This document shows positions 1 through 15,324 of a DNA stretch of 64,000 nucleotides, in pieces. The notes beneath the pieces were generated by a model, which worked only from the letters and a program-made list of their open reading frames with translations, did no database searches and was not told the DNA's origin. A program made the position numbers and the translations under genes. The stretch comes from CAVRUD01 sp963849635 (GTDB lineage: Bacteria; Chloroflexota; Chloroflexia; Thermomicrobiales; UBA6265). The stretch spans positions 558,001-622,000 of the forward strand of contig CAWKIA010000018.1 of assembly GCA_963849635.1 (NCBI GenBank), read 5' to 3'. How positions within the stretch are numbered: the stretch's first letter is position 1; every line of letters starts with the position of its first letter.

Positions 1-216
1 CGTGAGGACGGGGAGCTGGCTCTGTTAGCGGAATACGCCAACGACGAGAGCATCCCCTACTTGCTCAAACGACTGCGTGACGTCGCAGATCGGTTCCGTC
101 CGCTCTTCGCATCGGACTCAGAGTTCGAGGCATTTTTCCCGCAGCTTTCGACGCGCACAGATATGGAGGCGGCCCGGGCACAGGAGGCAGCCGCCCAGCT
201 CAGTCTGTTCGGCTAG
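1..216 (+). CDS. C-terminal fragment of unidentified protein ending in a clamp-binding-like motif
   Basis: The reading frame is open from the first base to TAG at 214-216 and gives 71 residues, so the start lies left of the window. The fragment is helical and charged, and its last six residues are QLSLFG. QLSLF matches the pentapeptide by which bacterial DNA polymerases, MutS and other repair proteins bind the sliding clamp, and the extreme C-terminus is a usual place for it. This suggests a DNA replication or repair protein, but I do not recognise the family from what is visible. The gene converges on the rRNA operon terminator at 250-283. Existence of the gene is likely; function is open. 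Confidence 0.6.
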   Translation, partial: REDGELALLAEYANDESIPYLLKRLRDVADRFRPLFASDSEFEAFFPQLSTRTDMEAARAQEAAAQLSLFG

Positions 217-249
217 GATTTCTTTCTCGACTTCAGGACAGAAAAATGC

Positions 250-283
250 AACGAGGCCATCCGATCAATCGGATGGCCTCGTT
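250..283 (-). terminator. Intrinsic terminator of the rRNA operon
   Basis: A perfect 16-bp inverted repeat (250-265 with 268-283) with a very short loop is followed, on the minus strand, by a T-run (A5 on the plus strand at 242-246). It lies 7 bases past the CCA end of the initiator tRNA, so it ends the 16S-to-tRNA transcript. Confidence 0.85.
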
Positions 284-289
284 GGCAAT

Positions 290-364
290 TGGTAGCGGGG
301 GGGGGATTCGAACCCCCGACCTTTGGGTTATGAGCCCAACGAGCTGCCGCTGCTCCACCCCGCG
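290..364 (-). tRNA. Initiator tRNA-fMet (CAU)
   Basis: The minus strand folds as a cloverleaf with a CAT anticodon and an encoded CCA end. Three initiator marks are visible: an unpaired C1/U72 at the acceptor end, an A11:U24 pair in the D stem, and three consecutive G:C pairs at the base of the anticodon stem. It follows the 5S gene by about 80 bases and is the last gene of the rRNA operon, so initiator tRNA is made in step with ribosomes. Confidence 0.93.
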
Positions 365-441
365 GCGGACGGGCACGGCCGTCCTGGTTCGTTCGTCGTT
401 CTCGCTGCCCTTGGTCCCTCGGGTGTGTGTCTCCCGGGGGT

Positions 442-573
442 CGGGGGCGCCCGCGGCGGCCTCGCCTCCCGTGGGGTCGCCCCCACAGTACTCTCCGGCG
501 CTGCACTGGGTCACGACCGGGTTCGGGATGGGACCGGGTGGGGCCAGCGCGCTCTCGGCCACGGGCGCCCCCG
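442..573 (-). rRNA. rrf: 5S ribosomal RNA
   Basis: The minus strand carries the conserved core around CCCATCCCGAAC (about 525-536) and a GC-only terminal helix pairing the two ends (GGGGGCGCCC with GGGCGCCCCC). Ends are estimated from this helix and may be off by several bases. It lies about 225 bases downstream of the 23S end; that spacer shows no other gene. Confidence 0.85.
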
Positions 574-797
574 ACCCCCCGCACGGGGGACCGGCGGCGC
601 AGCGCGTCTCGCGCGTCACGTCGTCGTTGTTGCTGCCTGGGAGCGCTCCGGCGGAGGGACTGATCCCCCCCCCGGCCGCGCGCCCGCCCCGGTCTCGTCT
701 CCGGCGGCCTGGACAGTGCGGCGGCAGTCAGCCTGGTGTGTGTGGTCGGTGGGTTGGTGGAGGGATCTGTGGGCATCGAGGCGCGGTCCCGGTTGTG

Positions 798-3780
<2,983 letters not shown>

Positions 3781-4070
3781 ATGCCCCACCCTGGCCGAAG
3801 CCACGACGGGTCCGCACTTCGTGCCCACGTCTCCATGCCACGCAACACACCTACACACACCTGCTGCTGCCGCACGCGCTGCCCCACGCAGCCGCGGTTG
3901 CCCGCGACGCGCTGGCCGCCAGAGTCTCCTCCGGCGCGGTGCGCGCGGCCGGGGGGCGTCTCCCCCCAGGCCGCTCCCGCGGGGGTCGGCCCCCCGCGCG
4001 GCTGGTTGTCAAAGTGCGGCTCGATGCTGCGTCGGGCCAGTCCCCGGTTCCCGGTCATCCCGGAGACCGG

Positions 4071-4143
4071 TGGAGCCACGGGGGCTCGAACCCCGAACCT
4101 CCGCCGTGCAAGGGCGGCGCTCTCCCAGTTGAGCTACGGCCCC
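4071..4143 (-). tRNA. tRNA-Ala (UGC)
   Basis: The cloverleaf on the minus strand has anticodon TGC and the G3:U70 wobble pair in the acceptor stem, which is the alanine identity element. CCA is not encoded (ACC is followed by G). It sits in the 16S-23S spacer, the classical place. Confidence 0.93.
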
Positions 4144-4194
4144 CTGCTGCCGCCAGACGACGCATGCCCCACCCCGGATTCCCCCGGGGCCGGG

Positions 4195-4268
4195 TGGGCG
4201 CGCCTGGACTCGAACCAGGGGCCTCGGCCTTATCAGGGCCGCGCTCTGACCGCCTGAGCTACGCGCCC
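4195..4268 (-). tRNA. tRNA-Ile (GAU)
   Basis: The cloverleaf on the minus strand has anticodon GAT and a fully GC-paired acceptor stem (GGGCGCG with CGCGCCC). CCA is not encoded. It lies upstream of tRNA-Ala in the same spacer, 51 bases away. Confidence 0.93.
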
Positions 4269-4683
4269 GCTCGCTGGCTCACGGCTCGCGCACGCGACGG
4301 ATCCCTCATCCCCCCGGATCGCCGAAGCGACCGGTGGCCGAGGGCCGGCAACCGGGCCGAAGACGGAGCGCGCGGGACCAACTCGGTCCCCGCCGGACGA
4401 GATGTGACGCGGGACCGGCCGCCGCCGTTCCCTTATTGTGGGTGGGCGTTGCCGCCCGCCCTGGGGGGGATTCCCCCCGTGGGGGCGTGTGCCCCCGAAC
4501 CGGGATGCTTGCCACATCCGCACGGCGGCCCCGCCGCCCGCTCGACCCCCGCAAACGGGGGGAGCGAACCGGACCCGGTGCCCGCACGGACGCAACTCTC
4601 GCACGGGGTTGCCCCCGCGCCGCGCGTCCCGGCTTGACCTGGGATGTATCGAGCGGGTGACCCCGCTGGACAATCGTCCCTAG
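4269..4683 (-). other. 16S to tRNA-Ile internal transcribed spacer
   Basis: This 415-base spacer has no coding gene. It contains several short GC-rich inverted repeats (for example GGGGGGATTCCCCCC near 4464-4480) that probably fold in the precursor and serve rRNA processing. No further tRNA was found in it. Confidence 0.6.
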
Positions 4684-6180
<1,497 letters not shown>

Positions 6181-6497
6181 GATCCCACCGAAATGGGATT
6201 GAAGTGCTGCGTATCTACGTCACAACCACGTCAGACGGGTCCCTAAGGACCCGCCCGCTCCGTCTTCGGCCCGGCTCCCTGTCTCACCCCTGCCCACTAG
6301 GACAGACCTGAGCCGCCGCGCCAGCTTCTCTAAGGTGCTCCAGACACAGAACCGCCCCCAATTTTCAGGGGGCGGATACCAGTTCAGCTTGAAGGATCTC
6401 TCCCTCAAACATGCGGTCGAGTCGTCTTGCGACGCTCTACACCACACTGGCCTCCAGTCCGGGGATCGCTGCCAGTCAGTCACCAACAGCGTTTCGC

Positions 6498-6527
6498 AGT
6501 TTACCGCATCTTTCGAATCCGCGTCAA
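6498..6527 (-). promoter_or_regulatory. Probable rRNA promoter P2
   Basis: On the minus strand TTGACG (6522-6527) is followed after 18 bases by TAAACT (6498-6503), a good sigma-70-type pair about 320 bases before the 16S 5' end. Confidence 0.5.
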
Positions 6528-6686
6528 CCCAATCTGCTTGAGTCAGCCGCGAATCGAGCGATCCAAATCTCTCTGGACCGGACGCGAGACAGTCCCGCGA
6601 AATGTGCCCCCTTGACACTCAAGCTGTGGATCGATCCAGTCTTCCGACCGCCGTTCCACAACCTCAGGTCGTAGGCGCGAGGCGGA

Positions 6687-6715
6687 ATACTAATGACCAA
6701 TGAACCCCGTGTCAA
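6687..6715 (-). promoter_or_regulatory. Probable rRNA promoter P1
   Basis: On the minus strand a perfect -35 TTGACA (6710-6715) is followed after exactly 17 bases by TAGTAT (6687-6692). It lies about 500 bases upstream of 16S, so with the 6498-6527 site it would give the usual tandem rRNA promoters. Confidence 0.6.
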
Positions 6716-6943
6716 GCCATATTGCGCGCATTGCACTTCCTGGTTGGTGCAATTCGATACATCGAATCTCCGGAGACAGTCATCACGGTTCCCGCCTGCC
6801 TACTAATCTGCTCGCCAGGTCATCGGGTTCCGACGGTTTCAACCAATGTCGACGGGTTCTTGTGCAGTTGAGAATGCGGCGAGAGAATGACCCCAACATT
6901 GTTCGATTCAGCGATTGCCGCCGTTCCCTGGAGGACTATGTTC

Positions 6944-7697
6944 ATGCGACCCGTAATCGGGATCACGCCTTCTCCCCAGTTCGACGAGTTTTCTCATGGT
7001 GACTTCTATCGATTCGCCATGTCCGATACCTACGTTCGGGCGGTCGCGGCAGCCGGAGGCGTGCCGGTTGTCCTCCCACCGCAAACGAGGGATAGCCGAA
7101 GATCTGCTCGATACGATCGATGGCCTCCTCCTGAGCGGTGGCGCCGACGTGGCCCCCTCACGATACGGTGATGCGGACACGCATCCCGATACGTATGGGG
7201 TCGATCAACTTCGCGACGAGTTCGAGATTGAGTTGATTGCCGGCGCGCGGAAAAGAGACATGCCCGTCTTTTGCATCTGCCGCGGCATTCAGATCCTCAA
7301 CGTTGCCTTGGGCGGGTCCCTGTACCAGCACGTACCGGAGCAGGCTCCCTCGGATACGCCCCATCGTCAGCAAGAGGCAGGCATCCCGAAAGAGGAGATT
7401 GCGCATACCGTCGTGCCCACGCCCGGTGGTGTTCTGGACCAGATCTTCGGCCACTCGCCCGTGGGAGTGAACTCGTTTCATCATCAGGCGATCCGCGAGA
7501 TCGCCGATGGGCTCGTCGTCGAAGCGGTGTCGGACGACGGCTTGATCGAGGCTGTCTCTGTCCCGGGGTATCGCTTCATGCTAGGCGTGCAGTGGCACCC
7601 TGAGATGATGTTCGAACGCCATCCGGAGCAACTTGCGCCATTCCAGTCGCTCGTTGAGGCCGCCATGGCACGCCGTCTGGCGCCCATCGGCAGCTGA
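6944..7697 (+). CDS. Class I glutamine amidotransferase, peptidase C26 family (frameshifted in this sequence)
   Basis: The protein resembles gamma-glutamyl-gamma-aminobutyrate hydrolase (PuuD type), which splits gamma-glutamyl amides in the cytoplasm. The N-terminal part (MRPVIGIT, then a conserved GGVPVVLPP) reads from 6944 in one frame. The catalytic part reads in the next frame from about 7085: CICRGIQILN holds the nucleophilic Cys in a G/R-rich elbow, and QWHPE carries the His-Glu pair. The frames join near 7083-7090, where removal of one base gives a protein of about 250 residues, the usual length. GGAGG at 6930-6934 supports ATG 6944. The shift is more likely a sequence error than decay, because all catalytic residues remain. 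The natural substrate cannot be told from the sequence. Confidence 0.8.
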
Positions 7698-7723
7698 CAC
7701 CTCAGATTATTGCCAAGGAAATG

Positions 7724-7762
7724 CAGAACATCCGCCGGCACAATGTGCCGGCGGATGTTCTG
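7724..7762. terminator. Bidirectional hairpin terminator
   Basis: A perfect 18-bp stem (7724-7741 with 7745-7762) with a 3-base loop lies between the converging amidotransferase and lon genes and can serve both. Confidence 0.75.
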
Positions 7763-7787
7763 ACTCTTTCCGAGAGTGAGGATGTTT

Positions 7788-10343
<2,556 letters not shown>

Positions 10344-10365
10344 GGTGAGATGCAACTCCTGTTCC

Positions 10366-10818
10366 CTAGCCACCGCTCTGGTCCGGGCGGCGCGGCACGA
10401 TCGTGCGCGCGGTTGCCCGGGGGAGAACGATGCGCAGGAACCCGTTGTGGTACTCGGCCGCGGTCCGGTCACTGTCGACCGCGAATGGCACGAAGACGTC
10501 CGCTCCGAAAGCGCCGTAGGGGATACGGGCCTCGTGATAGGAACGACGCTCGTGCTGATTGGCATCTGGCCGCTCGCCGCGAATGGACAAGACACTGCCG
10601 TCCATCACGACCTGCAGATGCTCTTCGCTCATCCCCGCAATCTCGGCGCAGACCACCAGGGCGTCTTCCGTTTCGTATACCTCAACGGGAGGACGCCAGC
10701 GGGTTCCTTGCCCTGAGCCGCCCGAGGGCCGACCTGGAATGAGAGAACGGAACATCTCTTCCATGTCTTGTTGGACCCGGCTGAGATCCCGGGCAGTGGC
10801 GCGTCGAACAACAAACAT
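10366..10818 (-). CDS. Small heat shock protein, Hsp20/alpha-crystallin family
   Basis: This 150-residue chaperone would bind unfolding proteins without ATP and keep them for refolding or for Lon. A short N-terminal arm (MFVVRRATARDL) is followed by an alpha-crystallin domain (about 48-140) with PPVEVYETEDALVV and the usual late GFLRIVLP block, where family members have the A-x-x-x-n-G-v-L motif. ATG 10818 was chosen because AAGGAG precedes it by 6 bases; a longer frame upstream has no ribosome site. Lon follows after 22 bases. A promoter with an inverted repeat lies at 10881-10898. Confidence 0.92.
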   Translation of the reverse strand: MFVVRRATARDLSRVQQDMEEMFRSLIPGRPSGGSGQGTRWRPPVEVYETEDALVVCAEIAGMSEEHLQVVMDGSVLSIRGERPDANQHERRSYHEARIPYGAFGADVFVPFAVDSDRTAAEYHNGFLRIVLPRATARTIVPRRPDQSGG

Positions 10819-10880
10819 CCGCACTCCTTCTTCCCTTCGGCGGACGTCCGCTCGACCAAACCGGACAGTACCGGAATGGC

Positions 10881-10898
10881 TGCGATGATTATATCGCA
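10881..10898 (-). promoter_or_regulatory. -10 box of hsp20-lon inside an inverted repeat
   Basis: TGCGAT (10881-10886) and ATCGCA (10893-10898) form an inverted repeat with a 6-base spacer. A perfect minus-strand -10 TATAAT (complement of 10888-10893) lies across it; the -35 is weak (TAGCAA, 17 bases upstream). The position, 63 bases before the start codon, fits a heat-shock repressor operator, but it is neither CIRCE nor an obvious HspR site. Confidence 0.5.
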
Positions 10899-11003
10899 CA
10901 GGACGATAACTTGCTACGGATCGTATAAGACCTGATGAGCACTTCGTCTCTGGCTTTTGCCTTACAGCATAGAGGTTGCGTCAAGTGGCGCTTAGGCGAT
11001 GGC

Positions 11004-11960
11004 TCAGGTCCACAAATAGATGATCAGAATGCTCGCAAAGCCCCAACCAACGATGCAGGCCAGCAGCGGCCGGTCGGTGAACAGCAATACTTCCGGGCTG
11101 CCGCCCAGATCGCGCCGGTGGATCAGATAGAGATAGCGAAAGATGGCGTAGGCAACAAACGGGATCGTCAGCATCATCGCGTGGTTGCGAGGGACGCTCG
11201 ACGCATCAAAGGTGTAGATCGAGTACGCCATCACGGTTGCCGAGGCCACGATGCCGATGAGCTGATCGAGGAGCGGTACGGAGTAGGCCTCCAGGTTCGC
11301 CCGGTGCCGGCTGGCCGCACTCTCGAGTGTCGTAAGTTCATGGCGTCGCTTGCCGAAACCGATGAAGAGAGCGAGCAGCAGGGTGCAGACGTACAGCCAA
11401 GGCGAGACGGGCACGTCGATCGCGACCGCACCACCGGCCGCGCGGAGAACGAAGCCTGCCGCAATGGCGAAGACGTCCAGGATGACCATGCGCTTCAGGC
11501 CGGCGGAATAGGCAATCATCAAGACGGCGTAGCCGGCGATGATCCCCAGGAACCCGAGATCAACCAGCGCCGCTCCAATTAGAGCAAGGACCAGGAGCAC
11601 GCCCGCGGTTACTCCGGCGGTGCGTGGGCTCAACTCACCGGCGGCGATCGGCCGCAGCCGCTTCACCGGATGGAGCTTGTCCGCTTCGACATCGCGTAGG
11701 TCGTTGATCAGATAGATCGCGGAGCTCACGGCGCAGAAGCAGAGAATCGCGGCGATCCCGTGCAGCAGCGGATCGAGCTGGAACAGGCGCCGGTCGAAGA
11801 TGAGCGCCGCACCGACTATTGCATTCTTCGTCCACTGGTGGGGACGCATTGCCCGCAACAGCGGCGGGAGTCCCACACCGAGGGCCATCCGGCGGACGTT
11901 GAGGTTGCGCGGGTGAATCCTGACGCTGATGGGTTCTGTCTCGGTCGAGCTCATTCTCAC
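11004..11960 (-). CDS. UbiA-family prenyltransferase, decaprenyl-phosphate phosphoribosyltransferase-like
   Basis: Enzymes of this branch move phosphoribose from PRPP to a polyprenyl phosphate at the membrane; in mycobacteria this makes the arabinose donor. The 318-residue protein is rich in membrane helices (about 8-9). It has the first Asp motif NDLRDVEAD (86-94) followed by HPVKRLRPIAAG, which is typical of this branch rather than of quinone or heme transferases, and a second motif at LKRMVILDVFAIAAGF. GTG 11960 and ATG 11954 are both possible starts. It stands alone: the flanking genes are on the same strand but more than 180 bases away on each side. A role in making a decaprenyl-linked pentose for cell-wall glycans is an inference. 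Confidence 0.8.
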   Translation of the reverse strand: MRMSSTETEPISVRIHPRNLNVRRMALGVGLPPLLRAMRPHQWTKNAIVGAALIFDRRLFQLDPLLHGIAAILCFCAVSSAIYLINDLRDVEADKLHPVKRLRPIAAGELSPRTAGVTAGVLLVLALIGAALVDLGFLGIIAGYAVLMIAYSAGLKRMVILDVFAIAAGFVLRAAGGAVAIDVPVSPWLYVCTLLLALFIGFGKRRHELTTLESAASRHRANLEAYSVPLLDQLIGIVASATVMAYSIYTFDASSVPRNHAMMLTIPFVAYAIFRYLYLIHRRDLGGSPEVLLFTDRPLLACIVGWGFASILIIYLWT

Positions 11961-12160
11961 CCGCTCGTATTCTGATCTGGTTAGTCGTGTGTGCGGTTAC
12001 CGTCTCCAGCGGCCCGTCTATATCTTCGTTCTTTGCCGCTCGAATTGCGACCATTGTGGACGCGCGGCGCTGGCATATGACCTCGCGTCGAAGCCCGAAA
12101 TGCAGCCGGCGAATGCCAGTGTTGGCGCCCCCCGGATGCATTCATGTTGTCGGTCCCCAT

Positions 12161-13984
12161 CTATGCCGGATCGAGTGCCTCGTCCGTGTACTCGTTGGTC
12201 GGGTCCCAGAGGATCCATCCGCTCGTCCCGAAATCTTCCGCCGCCTGGATCTCGGCGGCGACTTCATCGGGGCCATAATCGGACATGCCGGGCAAAGAAA
12301 AATCCTGCAGCCAGGGCCGCATCTTCAGCCGCGACTCGTCCGGGAGCTGCTCCTGGGCCCGTTCCAAACTTTCCAGGATTGTCTCATACGGATAATCGTT
12401 CGGATGCCCGGGGGCAGAGATGATGTTGCCCTCGATGTAGTGAGACGGATAGATCATCAGGCAGATGTAATCCATGTAGGGCGCGAGCGCCGTCAGTTTC
12501 TGGCCGATTCCCTGGTCGTCCGGTTTGAGCCCAATGATGCCGAAAAGATCCGCTGCGAACTTCGCCCCGGTCGGCCGAATTGCATCGTAGCTGCGCTTCA
12601 TGAACTCTGAGATCGCGCCGATGCGGGCCGACTCGCTGTAGTCCAGGCCGAAGTTCGCGACCGTCAAGTCACCGTCAGAGGGAAACCGAACGTAGTCGTA
12701 CTGGATCTCGTCGAAACCCAGCGTCGTGACTTCGAGCGCAAGATCGATATTGGCGTCCCAAAGCTCCTCGTTGAATGCGTTCACCCATGCGACACCGGCG
12801 CCTTCCCACAAGCCACCAGTGTTGTCGTCGAGAACGGCCAGGTCTGGCCGCCCTTCCGCGACCAGGGGATCCTTGAAGATCACCATTCGAGCAATCGTGT
12901 AGATCCCCCGCTCCCGCAACTCGGCAACAAGCTCTTGGACATCGTACGTCGGCACGATCATGCCCTCGATGTCCTGGAAGAAGGGCACCTGCGAGTCGTA
13001 GAAGATGACGTCCTCCTTGATGTCGAGGACGATCGCATTGAGCTCGGTCTCGTCGACCAACTCGATGAGCCGCTGGACTTCGTCTTCTTCCGAGAGGGTA
13101 TACGCGCCGGCGTAGATCCCCTTGATCATGATCGGCTCGAGCGCCAGAGTGAGCGTGCGCTCGGCGGGCAGTGGACTGGTCTTATTCAGGTATCCCGGCG
13201 CCCCGACCACCACTTCAACGCCATCCGCAACGCCGGAGAGTTTGAACTCTCCGTCGTCATCGGTGACGCCACGAGCGTCTCCGGCGCTGATGACCGCGCC
13301 GGCCAGGGGCTTGCCTTCGTCATCGGTGATCAAACCTGCAAGGGTGGAGATGGTGAAGGAGAAGTCGGCGACTGTTCTGCTGCCGACCTCTTCTTCCTTT
13401 GTGCCGTAGTCTCCCGCGTCGATTGACAGCGTCGCGCCCTTGGGGACGTCCTCGAACGAGTAGGTCCCATCCGCGCCGCTCGACACCTCCTGCGTCGCAC
13501 CATCACTTCCGGTCAGCGTCAGCTTGGCGTCTTCGATCGGCTCCCCTGAGTTGGCATCGGTGAGCGCGCCACGGAGCGTCGTCGGGACGAGCTGGAGCGT
13601 GATGTCATTTACCTCATCGCCTGGAATCACGTCCACCGTGAATGGGGCATACCCGGGAGAGGTCGCGGTTAACTGAAACGCCTCACTCGGCTCGTCGATC
13701 TGGATCGTGCCAGCAGAATCGCTGGTCGCCGCGACGCCTCCACCGGAGACGGTGACGCCGGCAAGTGCCTGCCCGGTGAACTGGTCGACTATGCGGAAGA
13801 CGACATGATCGGGATCGGAACCACCGCCGAAGATCATCCGCGCGACCATGATCACGACGGGAATGACGAAGAGGATGGAATACCACCAACTGATAGCGTT
13901 CCACGGGCGGACCCGGGAGGTTTTTAGCCTACTGCGCGGCGATCCGATCGCGGGCGAACGACGGATACCCGCCGCGCGGGACAT
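12161..13984 (-). CDS. Membrane-anchored putative glycoside hydrolase with carboxypeptidase-regulatory-like repeats
   Basis: The 607-residue protein starts with a basic segment and one membrane helix (about 32-52), so the rest is outside the cell. Residues about 58-300 hold three beta-sandwich repeats of the carboxypeptidase-regulatory/CNA-B kind (GQALAGVTVSGG, GEPIEDAKLTL, GKPLAGAVISAG). Residues about 308-600 form a TIM-barrel-like domain of the family annotated as putative glycoside hydrolase (DUF4015), beginning at KGIYAGAYTLSEED and with acidic loop residues (VLDIKEDV, GFDEIQYDYVRFPSDG) that are likely catalytic. The start ATG 13984 follows GGAGA by 9 bases. It may act on cell-wall or exopolymer glycans; the substrate is unknown. 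Confidence 0.75.
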   Translation of the reverse strand: MSRAAGIRRSPAIGSPRSRLKTSRVRPWNAISWWYSILFVIPVVIMVARMIFGGGSDPDHVVFRIVDQFTGQALAGVTVSGGGVAATSDSAGTIQIDEPSEAFQLTATSPGYAPFTVDVIPGDEVNDITLQLVPTTLRGALTDANSGEPIEDAKLTLTGSDGATQEVSSGADGTYSFEDVPKGATLSIDAGDYGTKEEEVGSRTVADFSFTISTLAGLITDDEGKPLAGAVISAGDARGVTDDDGEFKLSGVADGVEVVVGAPGYLNKTSPLPAERTLTLALEPIMIKGIYAGAYTLSEEDEVQRLIELVDETELNAIVLDIKEDVIFYDSQVPFFQDIEGMIVPTYDVQELVAELRERGIYTIARMVIFKDPLVAEGRPDLAVLDDNTGGLWEGAGVAWVNAFNEELWDANIDLALEVTTLGFDEIQYDYVRFPSDGDLTVANFGLDYSESARIGAISEFMKRSYDAIRPTGAKFAADLFGIIGLKPDDQGIGQKLTALAPYMDYICLMIYPSHYIEGNIISAPGHPNDYPYETILESLERAQEQLPDESRLKMRPWLQDFSLPGMSDYGPDEVAAEIQAAEDFGTSGWILWDPTNEYTDEALDPA

Positions 13985-14205
13985 GGAGACCGGTCTCCGA
14001 TTCGAATCGAACAGGTCACACCATCCCTTGCTAGGACGATGCCGCCGGTAGACGACGACGTTCCAACCTGTAGTCCACGGTCACATTCCGACGTCAGACG
14101 TCGCACGGATAGCCGCGTAACACCTGGACCTCACGGGAATTGCACACACCGATCGCAGGGTAATTTCGAGTGTAGCACACGGACATAAACGCTAAACTGC
14201 TCGAA

Positions 14206-14235
14206 TTGACACGGGTGGAAGCGCACGAGGATACT
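14206..14235 (+). promoter_or_regulatory. Promoter of the polyprenyl diphosphate synthase gene
   Basis: A perfect -35 TTGACA (14206-14211) and GATACT (14230-14235) are separated by 18 bases. Transcription would begin near 14242, which makes the GTG at 14249 an unlikely start and favours a start further in. Confidence 0.6.
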
Positions 14236-14311
14236 ATCTCATGCGTGCGTGCCCTTTTTCACAAGTAAGGTAGCGTCCGCTTCGATCTTCAATGTGTACA
14301 GGACTTCAAGA

Positions 14312-15298
14312 GTGAAGGTTCAGACGGCCCACGTCTTCCAAACGATGCAAGCCGACCTGAATCTGGTCGAGGCGCGGCTCATGGCTGCCGCCATGATCGA
14401 CTTGCCAGGTGTCTCCGCCCTGGTCCAGGATCTGGTCAAAGCAGGAGGCAAGCGCCTTCGCCCCCTGGTGCTCCTCCTCGCGGGTCGGGCCTATGCCCCA
14501 GAAATCGAGAGCCTGGTGGCCGCGGCGGCCGGAGTCGAACTGCTCCACACCGCATCGCTCGTCCACGACGACAACATCGACCGGGCCGCCCTGCGCCGCG
14601 GCCGGCCAACCCTCAACTCGTCTCTGAGCTCCGGCGCCGTCATCCTGATCGGTGACTTCCTCTTCGCCCAATCGGCGATTCTGGCCGCGGCAACGCAAAG
14701 TCCGCGCGTCGTCGGCATCTTCGCCTCCTCACTGGGTGACATCTGCGACGGCCAGCTACGGGAGATGATCGATTCCCACCGGGTCGAGCAGAGCCGGGAT
14801 GAGTACGAGCGCCGAATCTATGGCAAGACCGCCGCGTTGTTTGCCGGCGCCGCGGAGATGGGTGCCGTTCTCGGGGGCGCGCCTGATCAGGATATCGCCG
14901 CGCTGCGCGGATATGGCGCCGACCTCGGCATGGCCTTCCAGATCATCGACGACGTGCTAGACCTGCGCGAGGAGACGGCGGCGCTCGGCAAACCGGCAGG
15001 AAACGATCTCCTCCAGGGGACCGTGACCCTCCCGACAATGATCTACGCTCAGGCGCTTAATCCGGACGGCGAAGATATGTCCCGGCTGCAGCGAATTGTC
15101 ACCGGCGAGTCGGAGTTACCCGCAGACATTGCTGCCGTGGTGGCGTCGATCCGGGCCTCGGGCGCGATCGAAGCTGCGATTGAGGTTGCTGAGGAGTTCG
15201 TCGCTAGCGCAAAGCGGCGTCTAACGGTGGTTCCAGATATTGAAACCGCGGAAATGCTGGCCGAAGTCGCCGACATCGCAACCAGTCGGACGTTCTAG
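14312..15298 (+). CDS. Polyprenyl diphosphate synthase (trans-isoprenyl)
   Basis: This cytoplasmic enzyme extends allylic diphosphates with isopentenyl diphosphate, making the long chain for menaquinone or lipid carriers. The first Asp-rich motif lies in LVHDDNIDRAALRRGRPT (DDxxD) and the second in FQIIDDVLD, with GKPAGNDLLQG after it, as in octaprenyl/heptaprenyl synthases. The length, 328 residues, is normal. The open frame reaches back to GTG 14249, but that lies only some 7 bases after the predicted transcription start, so GTG 14312 with AGGA upstream is preferred; ATG 14345 is a third option. Product chain length cannot be read from the sequence with certainty. Confidence 0.88.
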   Translation: MKVQTAHVFQTMQADLNLVEARLMAAAMIDLPGVSALVQDLVKAGGKRLRPLVLLLAGRAYAPEIESLVAAAAGVELLHTASLVHDDNIDRAALRRGRPTLNSSLSSGAVILIGDFLFAQSAILAAATQSPRVVGIFASSLGDICDGQLREMIDSHRVEQSRDEYERRIYGKTAALFAGAAEMGAVLGGAPDQDIAALRGYGADLGMAFQIIDDVLDLREETAALGKPAGNDLLQGTVTLPTMIYAQALNPDGEDMSRLQRIVTGESELPADIAAVVASIRASGAIEAAIEVAEEFVASAKRRLTVVPDIETAEMLAEVADIATSRTF

Positions 15299-15324
15299 CC
15301 TGATCTAAACTCCGCCAATGATCC

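Larger units (their letters stand above)
6181..6943. other. rRNA leader and divergent intergenic region
   Basis: This gene-free stretch of 763 bases holds the rRNA leader and two promoter-like sites listed separately. It also has a short hairpin (CCGCCCC/GGGGCGG near 6352-6376) and a small inverted repeat ATTGCAC/GTGCAAT near 6729-6752. No boxA-like antitermination site was evident. The amidotransferase gene diverges at 6944. Confidence 0.55.
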
